A stretch of 44,135 bases of DNA from Emmonsiellopsis sp. PD_33 (GCA_032988165.1 JANTQF010000299.1:1-44135); one strand, 5' to 3'. Shown: positions 1 through 12,114, counted from the first letter of the stretch. The notes: generated from the letters alone by a model not told the origin. Numbers and translations: made by a program.

Positions 1-103
1 AGCAGCTCCAAAAACTCATACCCATAAGAGAGATCTCTCCTGTCCTCGAGGAAGGGACAATATTCCCTTCAATGTTTCCAAGGTTCCGCCATACTTTCCA
101 ACA

Positions 104-126
104 GTGTGTGTGTGTGTGTGTGTGTG
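104..126. repeat. (GT)n dinucleotide microsatellite
   Basis: An uninterrupted alternation of G and T covers about 11 units. It lies only 14 bases before a tetranucleotide repeat. Confidence 0.95.
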
Positions 127-140
127 CCGTGCCTGGTTCG

Positions 141-167
141 CTGCCTGCCTGCCTGCCTGCCTGCCTA
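141..167. repeat. (CTGC)n tetranucleotide microsatellite
   Basis: About six and a half tandem CTGC units are visible, immediately after the GT tract. With the GT tract this makes a compound microsatellite. Confidence 0.92.
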
Positions 168-1746
168 CCGTATCGACAGTCCCAGCCCATCCGAACGTTC
201 TCAAGATCAGCGCGTATGATGCGACTCCGTCCGTTCTCACAGCCTTCTGGATAAAACTAGATGCTCGGGGCAATTAACTGCTTTGGCTAAAGAACCGCGC
301 AAGTTAAGGCGCGGGAGCTCCGTCACTATGTAACCCGCTGGAACTATGTGTATGTATGATGTGGTTCGTAATCGGGCGTATTGAAAACAGGAGGGTGGGT
401 GGGAGGGCTGCATAAGTGTCTGTGTTCTGTATGGTAAATGTATGTATGGGGTCTGTTTTTGTATGGAATATGGAGGATGGGTGATGGAGGCAGTAAGGAG
501 GGGAGTTGAAGTGAGCACGCTATGTCTCTTTGGCTTCTAGCTCCAAACAAATCTGTAGGGAATTTGCTTGGTATGTAACGTCTGTAACTATGGGTTGAAG
601 ATTTGGCTGGCTATGTATGGAAATATCCACAACCCAACGCCATCCATTTTCTGGTGTGTAAGTTATTTGGCTGTATGTATGTAATTGTGTATTACGGTTT
701 CTTTCCTCCTCCCCGACTGCCTCATATTGCCTCATGCAAACCCACAATATTCATGGGTACGGTAGTGTAATCATTACCAGAGCGCCTGCGCGTCACTGTG
801 ATTGCGCAGGCATATATTACCTGGCTGTTTGGAATATGTATGGGCCTTGTTGCATCAAGATCAGGCCATTTTTCACCCATGTTGGTGGACAGGGTAAAGG
901 GGAGGGAGGCTGTTCTGCAATAGGGTCAATGTAAATATTTTACTCTGTTTTACCAAATTTCCAGGCTCTACCTAATTATGAGTGGCATACATAACCAGTG
1001 TTGCCGTCTGGATTGCTGTTTTCGACATACAACACTGTATGGGTGGTATCATACCACCAGGCTTTTAATACTGTGCAATCCTTGAATCATACCACACACA
1101 ACCATTGCTTTGCTTCTTGGGTTGCAATGATGGATCCATACAATAAATACCAGGCAAAGCAGCCAGAGATCAATTTGAACTGTGGATGCTTGTTCTGGCT
1201 GGTTGGCTGGATGGTATTACCATTCGAGGAGGCAGGGAGGCAGTGTGTTTGGTATGGTACGTACATCGTACGCTGCCCTCACCTGCCCGTGTATTTTTCA
1301 CCTGTCACTGCTGTTTATATGCGCATGATACGACCTTGTGGGTGTTGTGTAGAGACTCGAGCTGATATGGGCAGGATAGTCAATAAGAAATCACTCTGCA
1401 GACAATTGCTTGTCCTGAGGAAAAGATAGTTACAGATCAGACCAACTCATTACATCCATATGATGTGCGGCGGGTGGTAAAGAACGGGAAGCCACTCCGA
1501 TCACCCTCTGATCACACACAGGCTGAAGGGATCAGCTATGGACACCCGGATACTCTAATCAACACGCACTGTTGTATGTGGCGTGGGAGTGATTAAACCA
1601 CACTGGGCGGGGACTGGAATGCGTACGGGGATACATACGTAACGCCACGGCCCAGGCCCGGTGGGCGAGCCGTGGGCAGGGCGCGTAAATGACAGTACGG
1701 GCAGGTCGGTGCAGCAGCAGCCAGTCACCAGCCAGCCCGCCCGGCC

Positions 1747-1773
1747 AGGCTCAGGCTCAGGCTCAGGCTCAGG
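1747..1773. repeat. (GGCTCA)n hexanucleotide repeat
   Basis: Four tandem GGCTCA units are readable. On the reverse strand they give an artificial Glu-Pro run in an otherwise unconvincing open frame, which is why that frame was not called as a gene. Confidence 0.9.
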
Positions 1774-2492
1774 TTGCCGCCCCAGCCAAAAGCGCAGCCG
1801 TCGCCCTCGCCTTTTCTCCCAGCCGTTCGCCCTCGCCCACCTTTCCTCACCAAATTTCTGCCATACAACTTTTCGCTGCCAAACTCCCCCTCCGCACAGC
1901 CATCCCCCCATACACAAAAGTACTGCGCTTTCAGTAGGTGAGCTCCCTCTTGTTTTTGTTTTTCCTCTCCACCCGCCCTTTGCTTCTCCAACACGCGATT
2001 TGGTCTGCTGTGCTCTTTTCGCCCTCCACCATGTAGTCGGGCTTGCTGTTTGACGCGCGCCCGTTTGTTTTTATACCCATTGCTGCTGTCCTGGCCGCTA
2101 TGTCGTCGCCGCTGTTGCGCTGCTATGTTTGCGCCGGGCCTCAGCCTTCTCCTGAGCTCCTTTATGCCCTCCAGCTGCAAAACTTGCATTCATTGAGAGC
2201 TGCCATCTCTCTAGATAGCTTCAGATGAGCTTGTTATCTGCTGTCTTTGCCACTGTCCTCACTGTGGTCCTTGTTTGGGTGTGACGCGCCTATGCCTCTG
2301 GAGCTTGTCTCCCTATGTCTGATATGACATTTCCATACCAGCACCACACCATTGATAACTCCTGTTACATGTTATTTGTTGCACTTCAATACTCAGGCAT
2401 CATCCATTTGCTATTTTTGAGTCATTTGTCATCAATGTTGTGCTAACACCAAGGACAAGCAGTCACCCCCTCACACAACACAAACCATCAAC

Positions 2493-3020
2493 ATGCCTAA
2501 GGTGGAAAAGACTACCACCCGCAAGACCAAGGGCCGTGGTGTTGAGAAGAAGAAGAAGGGTAATTAGTTGTCCCATCCGTCCCGTCGTGACGCGCGCGCG
2601 TTTCTAACCTCAGTTCTACCGCTCCAGACCCCAATGCCCCCAAGCGTGGTCTCTCTGCCTACATGTTCTTTGCCAACGAGCAGCGCGAGAACGTACGAGA
2701 GGAGAACCCCGGCATCTCTTTCGGTACGCTTCCCCCAGCTTCTCCTGTAGCCACTGTCGAGTTTCTTCCCTGGTTGCCGATCTAACACGCTTGTACAGGC
2801 CAAGTTGGCAAGGTCCTTGGAGAGAGATGGAAGGCCCTGAACGAGAAGCAGCGTGCCCCCTATGAGGCCAAGGCCGCTGCTGACAAGAAGCGCTACGAGG
2901 AACAGAAGGCTAACTACAACGTACGATCTCCCGCTCTTCCTCCCCATCCCGTCCCTTGTATCCCTTACGCGTACTGATATCAATGCACAGGCCCACGAAG
3001 ACGATGACGAGTCCACCTGA
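2493..3020 (+). CDS. NHP6: HMG-box non-histone chromosomal protein, Nhp6 type
   Basis: Four exons (2493-2559, 2628-2723, 2799-2920, 2991-3020) join in frame to 104 residues. A basic N-terminal arm (residues 1-23, many Lys/Arg) precedes one HMG box (about 24-94). The box opens with D-P-N-A-P-K-R and carries the family's A-Y-M-F-F, G-K-V-L-G-E-R-W and K-R-Y-E motifs. A short acidic tail ends in D-D-D-E-S-T. Nhp6 proteins bend DNA without sequence specificity in the nucleus and assist FACT, nucleosome remodelling and transcription of many genes (family knowledge). Length, single box and basic arm match the family closely. All introns are GT..AG and 65-75 nt. The ATG follows a CA-rich leader typical of highly expressed fungal genes. 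It is an ordinary conserved gene and a good anchor for synteny. Confidence 0.96.
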
Positions 3021-4748
3021 GTAGCAGGCAACGCGCAATCACACTAGTGGTTGTAACGATGTTCCTTCTATCTTATGTCCGCTTGCTCTCGCATCTTCTT
3101 TAAATCGTTCAATGGCTTCTGGGAATGGGAATGACGGTGGCTTGTCCTTTATGCAGTTCTTTTCTTCCATTATGTTTGCTGTGTTCATTCTCTTTTTCTT
3201 AATGAAGGGGTTATCGGGTTCGCGTAATTTTCTTTTAACTGGTTTTTTTTCTTACTGATGTTTCCCCTCAACGCTTCGCCCCAAATTTGTTCTATGCTTA
3301 TTTGTTCTCTACTTATGGCTGGGGCAAGGCTTCGGAATTGATTCGCAGAGCGGGTTATGACAAGAATGACAAACACAAGGGGCCCTACGAAAAAGAAGAC
3401 TTCTTGTCTATCTAAAGAAGCCTTTTCTCTGCTTTGCTCTTCGTCTCTTCTTCGCTAGATTCGCCTTGTTTCGAGAAGCAGATCGCGCATACACACAAAA
3501 AACAAACACCCCTCTGACAATGCGTTCGAGTTTTTCATGCGAGTCAATTAAAGCTACGCTCTAGCTAGTTCCATCGTCGATGGATGGATGGATGGATGGA
3601 TGGATGGATGGGATGGGATAGGCAAGAGGAAGTTCAAACTTGTTTGTACACTAGCTTTACAAATTCGTAACTTGCCCCTTGTCATCATCGATCATTCATA
3701 TATATTATTCAAGCAGGATGTTGAAAGTAGTAATTGTATATTATATAATTTTCAATTCACCACCTGGAGAACTGGGGCGGGGACAGACAGCACACCTTCA
3801 CCCTCCCTGGCCTGGCCGCATCGCTGACACGACGCGTCTTGACGCGTCCAGCTGGAGTCTGGATAATTGTTCTTCCGTGGAGCTCATGTGGGGAATGTAA
3901 ACAAACTGAACCAAAGGGAGGCGTGGAATTTGCCGCTGGGCTGGAAGCGAGGAAGAGCCGTCATCATAGTAGCTAAGCTTTTTTAAAAAATACTTTTATG
4001 AGGGAGGCCTTGGGAGGGCAAAGTGTAGGGCTGAGTGTGGATTAGTTAGGGAGTGGGAGGGAAAGAGGGGAAATTTAGATAGAGATTATGAGTTGGATAC
4101 TATACCCTATTAACTTCCCTTCCTTCGAGCAGGTGAAATAGCTATAAATACTCTACTAATAATAAAATCTAAGATAGCACTGATGCTCTAACTGCTTCTA
4201 ATAGTAATAAATATTATGAAAGTCATGTTCCTCTAACACTGTTATACGTACGTAGTTAACTTATTGCATGCCAGCTCGACATCTATACCAACACGGAAGT
4301 TTTACATGACGGGTGGGTGTATTTCTCATCCAATGCATACTAAGTTTGATCGGATCCTCAGCCTTATCGGAGGAGCATGGGGAACCCATAGAAGTGTAAC
4401 TTTAAGGTTGGCTGATAGCCAAGGGGTTAAGGAGGTCCGGAGAGCCTCCGCGGAAGCTTCAAAACTAGCGCTAGGGTGGTCTTCAACTTCCGTATTTATC
4501 AGCGACCAATTTCATTATAAGCAGAATACTTGGACCGCCGTATCCACGGAGCTCCAAAGGAACCTCAACTCATTTCACAATTTGTGATTATGAAGTCATC
4601 CCAGTCTATCGTACAATAAACGAGAGGACACTTGTTACATCTTTATTAAGCTCTGACCATATCATTAGAACAACGATGGAAGGCACAACTACTACTAGAA
4701 AGGTACAGACTGCGATTCCTACTTTGTCATGAAGGAGGTCATTAGCTA
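3021..4748. other. Intergenic region between the HMG gene and the Zn2Cys6 regulator
   Basis: The first 500 bases probably hold the 3' untranslated region and terminator of the HMG gene. A GATG microsatellite lies in the middle. From about 4080 to 4270 the sequence turns AT-rich with many TAATA and TATAA words, resembling decayed repeat DNA. The open frame at 4264-4587 has no ATG start and no recognisable motif. I see no gene. Confidence 0.6.
3579..3611. repeat. (GATG)n tetranucleotide microsatellite
   Basis: Eight nearly perfect GATG units can be read, ending in a GGGATGGGAT transition. Confidence 0.92.
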
Positions 4749-6611
4749 ATGCAGAAAAAGTCCTGCGACTTGTGCTACCGGCGCAAGATGAAGTGCGATG
4801 GACGGAAGCCTCGCTGCTCACATTGCATCACGTATGAGATAGATTGTACCTACACAGCACCCAGCCGCACGGCTGCACCGAAGAAACGACGGAGCCACGC
4901 AAAGGGTGAGGATGGTGTCAGCAATACACAAGATCGCTTGGGACGACTAGAATGTCTGGTCCAACAGGTCACCGAGCGTCTAGATATTGTCGAAAGGAAA
5001 AATGAAGCTGAACCTCTACTCCAGCACGAGGAGGCGAGTGCGATTGCCACAGTGATGCCGTTAAATATCACAAGAAGCGAAGACGACAATTCTCCCAAAT
5101 CAATGGTTCTACCTCCTCTAGAGCAGGTCCTGCCTATCATACAAATCTACCTCCAGGACTTCAACTCAGCATTACCGCTGTTCCATGCCGATACTCTCCT
5201 GCGGTTGGTCCACGATTGTTATAGTGCTGGACCCCTACAACGCGACCCAGTAGTATGGGCTGCCATAAATGTTGTGTTGGCTCTCGCACGGCCACACAGT
5301 TTTGTGGCTAGTCATGATGTCCCGTCTTCGGTTGCATGTCTTAGCAGGGCAGAGTCGGTGCTGTCGAGGGTGGTGCTAGGCGATATCCAGCTACTCAACA
5401 TTCAGGTTTTGGTGGGCATGGTGATGCTGCTTCAGGCCTCGCAAGATCTTAAGCCTGCGCTGGTCTTAATTGCCACAACAATACGTCTCGCACATTCGAT
5501 TGGCCTACATGACCGGACCTACTCGGCACACCTAGATTCTCTCCAGGCGAGTCAGCGAGCTTGCGTATTCTGGCTGGCGTATATCCTCGACAAAGACCTC
5601 AGCATGCGCTCGAAACAGCCCTCGATCCAGATTGATGACGACATCAATCTTGACTTGCCTTCGCCAACAGCCCTACTATATAACGAGGATAGGAGCAACA
5701 TCAACAATGCTGACGACGCTATGGGTGTTATAACTACCGCCGATGGAACCGCCAGAATGAACTACCTTACGGCACGCATCCAATTAGCTGCTGTTGAAGG
5801 CGGTGTATATGATTATATATATTCAACGCGCTCTCGAAAACGCAGTCCAGAAGAGCGGTCCCGTGCATTGCAGAGCGTAGCTTGCGCACTTGAGCAGTGG
5901 AAGGCTTCTATCCCATCTGAGTTCAACGCCTTAGCGGGCTCAAGAAGAGTAGCTCCTGGTATGCTACGCTTTCTTGGAGCATTGCACTCCACGAGTCTAG
6001 CGTGCGCAACTCTTATAAACCAAGCCCATGCCTGGGACGTTGAGTGGATTGCTAGTATACGCAGGTATAGTAGACAAGGCATCGAACCACTGCTGCCACC
6101 GAAGTGGGAGGTGTTGGTAGGTGAGGCACGCGATTTGCTGGTTTTATTTGGGGCATTAGGGGAACCAGATCGCTGGTACTTCTGGTGAGTATCCGAGGCT
6201 GCTGCATACTTGTTCGATATTATGATTTCCGTCCACTCTCGCTTGTATGCTGTGTATTGAATACTGTTTAACAAAGCTGACTAGCAATGATATTGTAATA
6301 GGACAACAGGATGTTCTTATATGACAGCTATGGTGCTTTTAACAGCCAATAGCATGCACAGACCGAAACACGGTGACTTGTCCTTGGATAGCCATCTTGT
6401 GGAAATTGGTTTACAGAGAATTGACAAAATGGCGAAGGAGACCGAGAACGAAGCATTGCAGTCCTTTCAAGCTACTTGTACTGAACTGCATCAGCGCATG
6501 CAGCAAAGATGTGCTGAAGCAGCTATAATGGCCAACAATGTCGACTGTTCTTCGTGCTTTGTAAATACACAGCATGGAGTTGAAGGAAACAGCCATCAAG
6601 ATGACTTCTAA
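4749..6611 (+). CDS. Zn2Cys6 (Gal4-type) fungal transcription factor
   Basis: Two exons (4749-6184, 6302-6611; intron 117 nt, phase fixed by in-frame TGG across the junction) give 581 residues. The binuclear zinc cluster is at the very N-terminus: Cys6, 9, 16, 23, 26 and 33, spacing C-x2-C-x6-C-x6-C-x2-C-x6-C. A basic linker (44-53, with KKRR) and a short heptad-like helix (62-82), likely for dimerisation, follow. The middle (about 120-310) has the helical pattern of the fungal_trans domain, including a C-V-F-W-L-A-Y-I-L-D-K-D-L-S motif. It acts in the nucleus as a DNA-binding regulator; the target is unknown. An SDR gene starts 515 bp downstream on the same strand, so the pair may be a small pathway unit (inference). 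The N-terminus is unusually short (five residues before Cys6). A missed upstream exon is possible, but none is needed. Confidence 0.88.
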
Positions 6612-7126
6612 GGTATACGTACAAGTGCCGTATCTATAAGCTAGATCAATAGAAGACGGAAGATATTCTAGATATGATGAGAACTTTTATCAACTCCCAC
6701 GAGTCTAGGGCATATGTCCATGTGCATAGTGACCGAGTAAGCAAAAAGCCACGGAAGCTCTTCCGGTGCCGTCCATTTTGAATGAGTTACCAATCTGGAA
6801 AATTTTCTACAGTGCTTGTGAAGGCGATTATTAGCATATCCATTATAGAATTGTTAGTAGGCTTGCCGTCTTCCACGGAACCACCATACAATGCGATTGT
6901 CAGGGCCCCGCGCCGAACAATGTTTGAAATCATTTCGCTGCTCGTGGGCACACTCGTGGGCACTGGGACGAAATTCTAGTTGGATATGGCATTTCTGCAT
7001 GTGTATTTAAACCGTCGCCAAAACAGATACCTTCTCTCCCTCAGAACGAACAAAAAAGACGTCGAATTACTCAATCATACTATAAATCTCACTTCTATCT
7101 GTTCATTACACTGTCCTTATGCAAAG
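6612..7126. promoter_or_regulatory. Intergenic region and probable promoter of the SDR gene
   Basis: The stretch holds no supported coding frame. Two TATA-like words occur before the SDR start: TATTTAA near 7003 and TATAAAT at 7081-7087, the latter 40 bases before the ATG. CTC/CTT-rich sequence between them fits a fungal core promoter. Assignment is by position and composition only. Confidence 0.45.
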
Positions 7127-8121
7127 ATGGTTAGCTACGACGGGCCCCATCAAGGAACCGAGATGTATAAGTCCTTCACCAGGACTTGGCACAGCCAATC
7201 TTACCCTGAGATCTTGCCTTCCCGCCCTGAGCTGAGTGCTGCTGGAAAAGTTGTCTTCATCACGGGTGGTGGTAGCGGAATTGGCAAGGCAACGGCGATT
7301 GCTTTCGCGCAGGCCGGTGCCAAAGTCGTCGCCATCTTCGGACGTCGCGTCGGGAATCTGCAGTTGGCTGCTGAGGAAGTGAGCAAGGCTAATCCCGCGG
7401 GAACCACCACGGTGGTCATTGAGAGTGTTGATATCAGCCAGCGTCTCGCTTTGGAGGCTGCTTTCGCCAACGCGAGCAACAAAGCTGGCGGGGCCAAGGT
7501 TGACATTTTTGTCAACAATGCCGGTTCCCTCAAGCCACCAAACCCTCTCACTACATACGGCGAGAAGGAATTACGCGAAAGTATTGAGGGTAACTTAATC
7601 GGCTCGTTCAATGTGGTCCAGGCGGTAGTGCCCTTGCTGGCGCGTAAAGCAAAGATCTTGAACATCAGCTCGGCCATGGCACATATCAACCCGGTTCCCG
7701 GATTATGGGCTTACGCATCGCTCAAGCTAGCTATCGTTAAGATGTTCGATTTCCTCCAGGCTGAGCATCCGGACCTCGGTGTTTTCAACATCCAGCCTGG
7801 GGTAGTTGAAAGTGACCTCAACCAAGTTTCCGGTTTCCCGGGGCAAGACGACGGTGAGTTAATTGCCCTTTAATTTCCAGATATCTCCCGGGTCAATGAA
7901 TCCCTTTCCTCCATTTGTCTATATATTGCGTTAGTTAGCTGATTGATATATTAGTCACGCTCCCGGCTCACTTCAACGTTTGGATTGCTTCTCCTGAAGC
8001 CGAATTCCTTAAGGGGAAATTTGTCTGGGCCAACTGGGATGTGGATGAAGTAAAAGCTCTTGCTAAAGAGGTTGAAGAGTCAATGCTTTTGAAGATATAT
8101 TTGAATGGTGTGCCAATGTAG
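7127..8121 (+). CDS. Short-chain dehydrogenase/reductase (classical SDR)
   Basis: Two exons (7127-7853, 7955-8121; intron 101 nt) give 297 residues. The Rossmann cofactor motif T-G-G-G-S-G-I-G lies at 46-53, N-N-A-G at 130-133, a catalytic Ser at 181/182 and the Y-A-S-L-K catalytic pair at Tyr196/Lys200, followed by the I-Q-P-G-V motif. This is a complete NAD(P)-dependent oxidoreductase. An Arg pair after the second strand (F-G-R-R) suggests NADP preference (inference). The substrate cannot be deduced. The roughly 40-residue N-terminal extension before the fold is typical of fungal SDRs of this group. No signal peptide is seen, so it is probably cytosolic. The ATG was chosen because upstream in-frame codons are not ATG. 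It lies just downstream of the Zn2Cys6 regulator. Confidence 0.92.
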
Positions 8122-9082
8122 AGCTTAATACTCTGTTATGGTTCCTATAAAATGAAAACTGTAAGCAAGCTGGATTGCTTGGTTACTTGCCTGCTTGCTT
8201 CCCCATCCATAACATTTATCTGTCTATCACATACCCCTGAAACATCCTTGCATCCATCCAGAGCATGCCATGCTATTAGTGGAACATCAAGCATGGCTGG
8301 AGTTGGCCGCCCTTCTCCATATCAAGGCAGTGGATGGCACATTCCACAGGAAGGGCTCGCCCGCCTGAAAGAAAGCTGTGGTCGGAAAGCATCAAATGCT
8401 ACACATTTCTGCCCAATCTAGGGCCAGCGCCGACGTGGCAGGATGCAGGCAGCATTTGACACCAAATTGCCCCATAAGGCGCGCAGAAGGGAGCGGGGAG
8501 TCTTTTGATAAACAAACAAAGGCGTACATAGCCTTCTTTGAGACACAGGATGCTTCAACCATGCCGGGACACGCAGCAGCCAATTTCTGCGGGCCGGCTG
8601 GAGTCCATGAAAATGAGTCAATGGCTGATTTTCAGTATGGATATCGCCAATCGGTCAGACCGTGTCCGTATCGAACATGGAGGTGACTGGCGGCGATTTA
8701 TGGATGGATGCGGAACGAACATAAGGAATCACGTGACAGAGTCGTCCCGGCGGTGAGGGGCGGCGCTAGCCCCGTTTCGGCACTAGCGCGCCAATGCGGC
8801 TCCGTTGCCAACTCACTCTCCAAAAATACCTCCGGCCCGCGACTATCCCCACGACATCGTTTCTTTTTCTCCCGCTACGCCTACGGTGACGGGTATTTGC
8901 TTGACGTTTCTCTGATCCGGGCGTGTCCTTCGCTTTGTGCTATTTTGCTTGCTGCTAGTCACTCGCTGTTCGCCGGGCGTTGGCCTTGGACTTCCCCAGA
9001 GCCCAGATGTATACTACTTTAAAAAGATCCATCCCTCTCACCCCCCAGTTTGCCTGGCGTTGACTATCACCCCGCCGCCACG
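8122..9082. other. Intergenic region without a supported gene
   Basis: Several overlapping open frames occur, but none shows motifs, splice logic or ATG context of a gene. A CTTTAAAAAG TATA-like element at about 9017-9026 lies roughly 60 bases before the next ATG. The sequence before it is pyrimidine-rich, consistent with the promoter of the next gene. Confidence 0.55.
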
Positions 9083-11355
9083 ATGAGTTACATGCAGTTC
9101 GTTTTGGACGTCGAAAAGGTCGCCAAAACATTTACCACCTTTACCGACCTTGTTCCTGACGATGCTGCAACTATCACCTTCCTGGTTTCGGAACTATATG
9201 CTATTAGTGCCATCCTTCGTCAACTGGATGCTCTCTACAATTCTCGATTCCAACGAAACTTCACATTTATTACAAATGATGTCGACCTAATCATGAGATC
9301 AAGCCTCCCCCATACTATCCGAGTGATCAATGACTTCATTTTTCGGATAGATGGCGGTGGCAGATATCAAATTTCCCAGAATGCTGTTAGCCAAGCATGG
9401 GTTCAAATGAATGATTACTTTCCTGGTGAAGGGCTTCCGCTCCACCCACGACTCCAGTACTACAGAAAAATTCTGGGAGAAATGACCTTGATTGTCAAAA
9501 AGTAGGCCTATTCCTGTTTGAGTGTTGCAAGAGCTATATATGCTACAGTAGCTGATTTCTTCGCAGTGAGCCAGTAGATCAGCCTGGGCTTGCCCATGCC
9601 CGCGACAGGATTAACCATCTTCGCAAAATCCAAGATCAAAGATATGCTTCCGAAGCGAATCAAAGACCTCAGGCAAATTTTCCAAACCAGTTTACACCTA
9701 TGCCCCCGGCACCTCCGGCTCCCCCCGCACCACCAGCACCTCAAGCACCGCCAGGAGCGTTCCCACAACCACCACCACCACCTCCTCCTGCTCCCGGAGC
9801 CATCCGATTCCCCCCTTCACTTACGAGAGACCCTCCATTGAAAAGTGCTCTCCGAAAGCCACAGGCAGTAGTCGTATCACCCACCCCATCCCAGAAACGG
9901 TCTTACGAACGCCGAAGACCTACGGGGAGAACCAGCTCGCCTGTTGCCCCCGGCTGGTTCGAAGCTGGAAGTCCCGTTTCCTCCGTGGACACTCCAGAGT
10001 CACCAACGACTGATTCCATCAGTACTGCTTCTTTCTCATCACTTGACAGCGATATCGATCACTGGGCCACGAAAGTTTTTCGTATCCATACTAACTCGAC
10101 ACCCTTACCCCGTACAAATGAAGAGTTAGTTCACCTCCCCTAGTAGTATAGCAAATTACTAACTTTTATACTGTAGGTCTAGATGTTACACCGTGGAGGA
10201 AACGCCGGATGCGTTGGCGCACTTGGAAGCCGAGTACGATGAACTGTTTAAATTGTCAGCATAGAAACCACTCATCCATCTATTATTTGATTTAAACTAA
10301 CTGTTTTCCAGGAGCTTTATCCCGAATGTGTTCGCCTCTTTCTATTTGCGGGAACGGGACCATCGCGTGAGGATCCTATGCGAGGTCCAACACCGGTCAC
10401 CATCAAGGGTATCTTATGCCACACTGCCGCTCAATAAACTCACTGTGAACCGGAATGGGTCATGTCTCCGACTATGCAAACCGGACCCATATAGGTCCGG
10501 GTTGGAACTGTGGCTGAACCTCAGATTTCAAACAATTGAGCGTAAGTTTGACATCCCCCCCTTCCCCTTTCCCCCCCTTTTGCCCTATGCTGGTTGTACT
10601 TTCATGTCTAACTTTCTTTCAAGATATGATACTGTTCCATTGTACGTTTATTGCTCTCAGAGGGCAGGACTCCGGGCACCCGGTTTCCGAAATCGAAGAC
10701 TCCTTTTCTTTGCAGGAGCAGGAACTTTACGGCGGGTAAGTTAACAACCCACAATTAACCTTGTTCTTTCATCTATCTAACAGTATATATTAGACAAATC
10801 CACGACGATGGTTTTATCCACGCTCTTAGGTTGTTCCGGGATAGGGACAGCGAAGTCATCCGCTTACAGGCGTCAATTCTGTCCGGTGAAATGAAACAGT
10901 ACGATTGCCCCATTTTCTATTTTGACACTCAAGTTGAATATCAAAAGCTGGCATTTTAATCAGATTATTGGATGCCGTGCAAAACGCAAAATAGGCTGGC
11001 TAACATGACTAAATCATAGCGTCCCCATCTGGACAGCTTTTATAAATGAGCATCTGGGGTCCAATTCATGGATGCGAAGAGCGGGGCATAAAACAGTATT
11101 CCTCAGTCGCCTCAACGTCATAACCTTCCTCGATCCAAAGGACTACAGTCCTGATATCACACGACGTCGTGAACACAAACTAACCTTCAAAACTAGATCC
11201 GGTAAATACCTCCCACGATATCTGCTCTCCCCTCGTACCTGCTGTTTTAACGTGACGTGGTTTGCTTACCTACTTCCTTTTACATAGATGCCGATGCATT
11301 CGAGTTCGAGATCGACTATCTCCGGAAAAACTTTCCTCAACGTCGCCTACGATGA
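9083..11355 (+). CDS. Fungal protein of unknown function, eight exons, polyproline linker
   Basis: Eight exons join in one frame: 9083-9501, 9567-10124, 10177-10254, 10312-10541, 10624-10735, 10794-10898, 11020-11201 and 11288-11355, for 583 residues. Residues 1-139 are a helical N-terminal region. Residues 186-217 are a Pro/Ala-rich tract followed by a Ser/Thr/Pro linker. The C-terminal half is a compact domain with the phrases C-T-F-I-A-L-R-G-Q-D, E-L-Y-G-G-Q-I-H-D-D and W-T-A-F-I-N. I do not recognise a named domain; the pattern resembles a family of lineage-specific ascomycete proteins also built as helical region, Pro-rich linker and C-terminal domain. The start has a good context (GCCACG before ATG). 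Exon 4 is entered after a weaker donor (GTCAGC); without splicing there, a TAG follows at once. Function is unknown. Confidence 0.75.
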
Positions 11356-12114
11356 AACCACCCAACGACCTTTCATCTATTTTGAGGCACGCTTCACGCT
11401 TCACGCCCCAACGCATATCCCTCCTCTATGATCTTATCGATTCTATCCCTATACAAATGTCCATGTACGGATCAGACGATGTCTACGGCCTATCGTTTTA
11501 CGGTACATCAAAAACACCAACGCCTTACGAATTAATGAATGCAACGATGCCTAATGAGTTACGACATGGGTTAATACGGAATAAAAGCAGTTTTTATAGC
11601 TATGAAAGGGGCGAGGGAACGAAAGAGATGGAGAGTTTCTACTCGTGCTGGTTGTGCCACAGTTTTGGACGGGATTTCTCAATATTTGCAATATATCGCC
11701 TATCTCATAGTATGGATTCCACGTTATTTCAGGCCCACCTCCTTTCCCTTTTTATTAGTATTTTGAAGATTGGTTTCTTGAACTCTTAGGTTTTTTTTTT
11801 ATATTTCATTAATATTTCCCTGGTTTGGCTTCGGGCGGCTTTCGGCACGTTTCTCGGTCGTGTTGATATATTTATCTGCTTCTGCTCTATATGTACGTAC
11901 ATATACCCAACAACACAAGCTACTTTTGAGATATTGTGTTGGACGGTCCCGAGGTCTATTGCTTAATATTTGTGCTGGTTTGGATGTGGCTTGTATGTCC
12001 ACTCGCTCTCCATTGGAGTTGAGAATAATGTGATCCCCAGATGGTATTGGCACAGCATACCTAGTATCCACGTTTCTAATGCACCCAAATCTAAATTCCA
12101 CGCAAGAGAATCCT
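11356..12114. other. Intergenic region between convergent genes
   Basis: This stretch lies between the 3' ends of the eight-exon gene and the reverse-strand membrane-protein gene. An open frame continues to 11789 in another phase, but it contains no motif and the spliced frame ends cleanly at 11355. A T-rich run near 11790 could serve as a terminator signal. Confidence 0.5.

Larger units (their letters stand above)
1..2492. other. Long non-coding stretch upstream of the HMG gene
   Basis: No open frame here has the composition, splice signals or recognisable motifs of a gene. The open frames present are short and lie over simple repeats. The last 700 bases are rich in pyrimidine runs and lead into the HMG gene, so they may hold its promoter and a long 5' leader. 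A donor-like GTGAGC near 1938 could begin a leader intron, but I cannot support its acceptor. Three microsatellites are listed separately. Confidence 0.6.

Noticed and set aside
998..1429. 143-codon forward open frame upstream of the HMG gene
   Set aside because: No motif, odd composition and no splice logic; many ATG-poor frames of this size occur by chance in this GC range.
1555..2189. Overlapping open frames on both strands around the GGCTCA repeat
   Set aside because: They are open because the hexanucleotide repeat lacks stops; the encoded Glu-Pro or Gln-Ala runs are artefacts.
4264..4587. 107-codon open frame before the Zn2Cys6 gene
   Set aside because: It begins with a non-ATG codon, has no recognisable motif and lies in sequence that looks like decayed repeat.
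8378..9022. Three overlapping forward open frames between the SDR and eight-exon genes
   Set aside because: None has a conserved-looking segment and they overlap each other in different phases; promoter sequence is the simpler reading.
11262..11789. 175-codon frame running past the end of the eight-exon gene
   Set aside because: The spliced frame ends in D-A-D-A-F-E-F-E-I-D-Y-L and a clean stop at 11355. The other frame breaks the natural end of the domain and shows no motifs.
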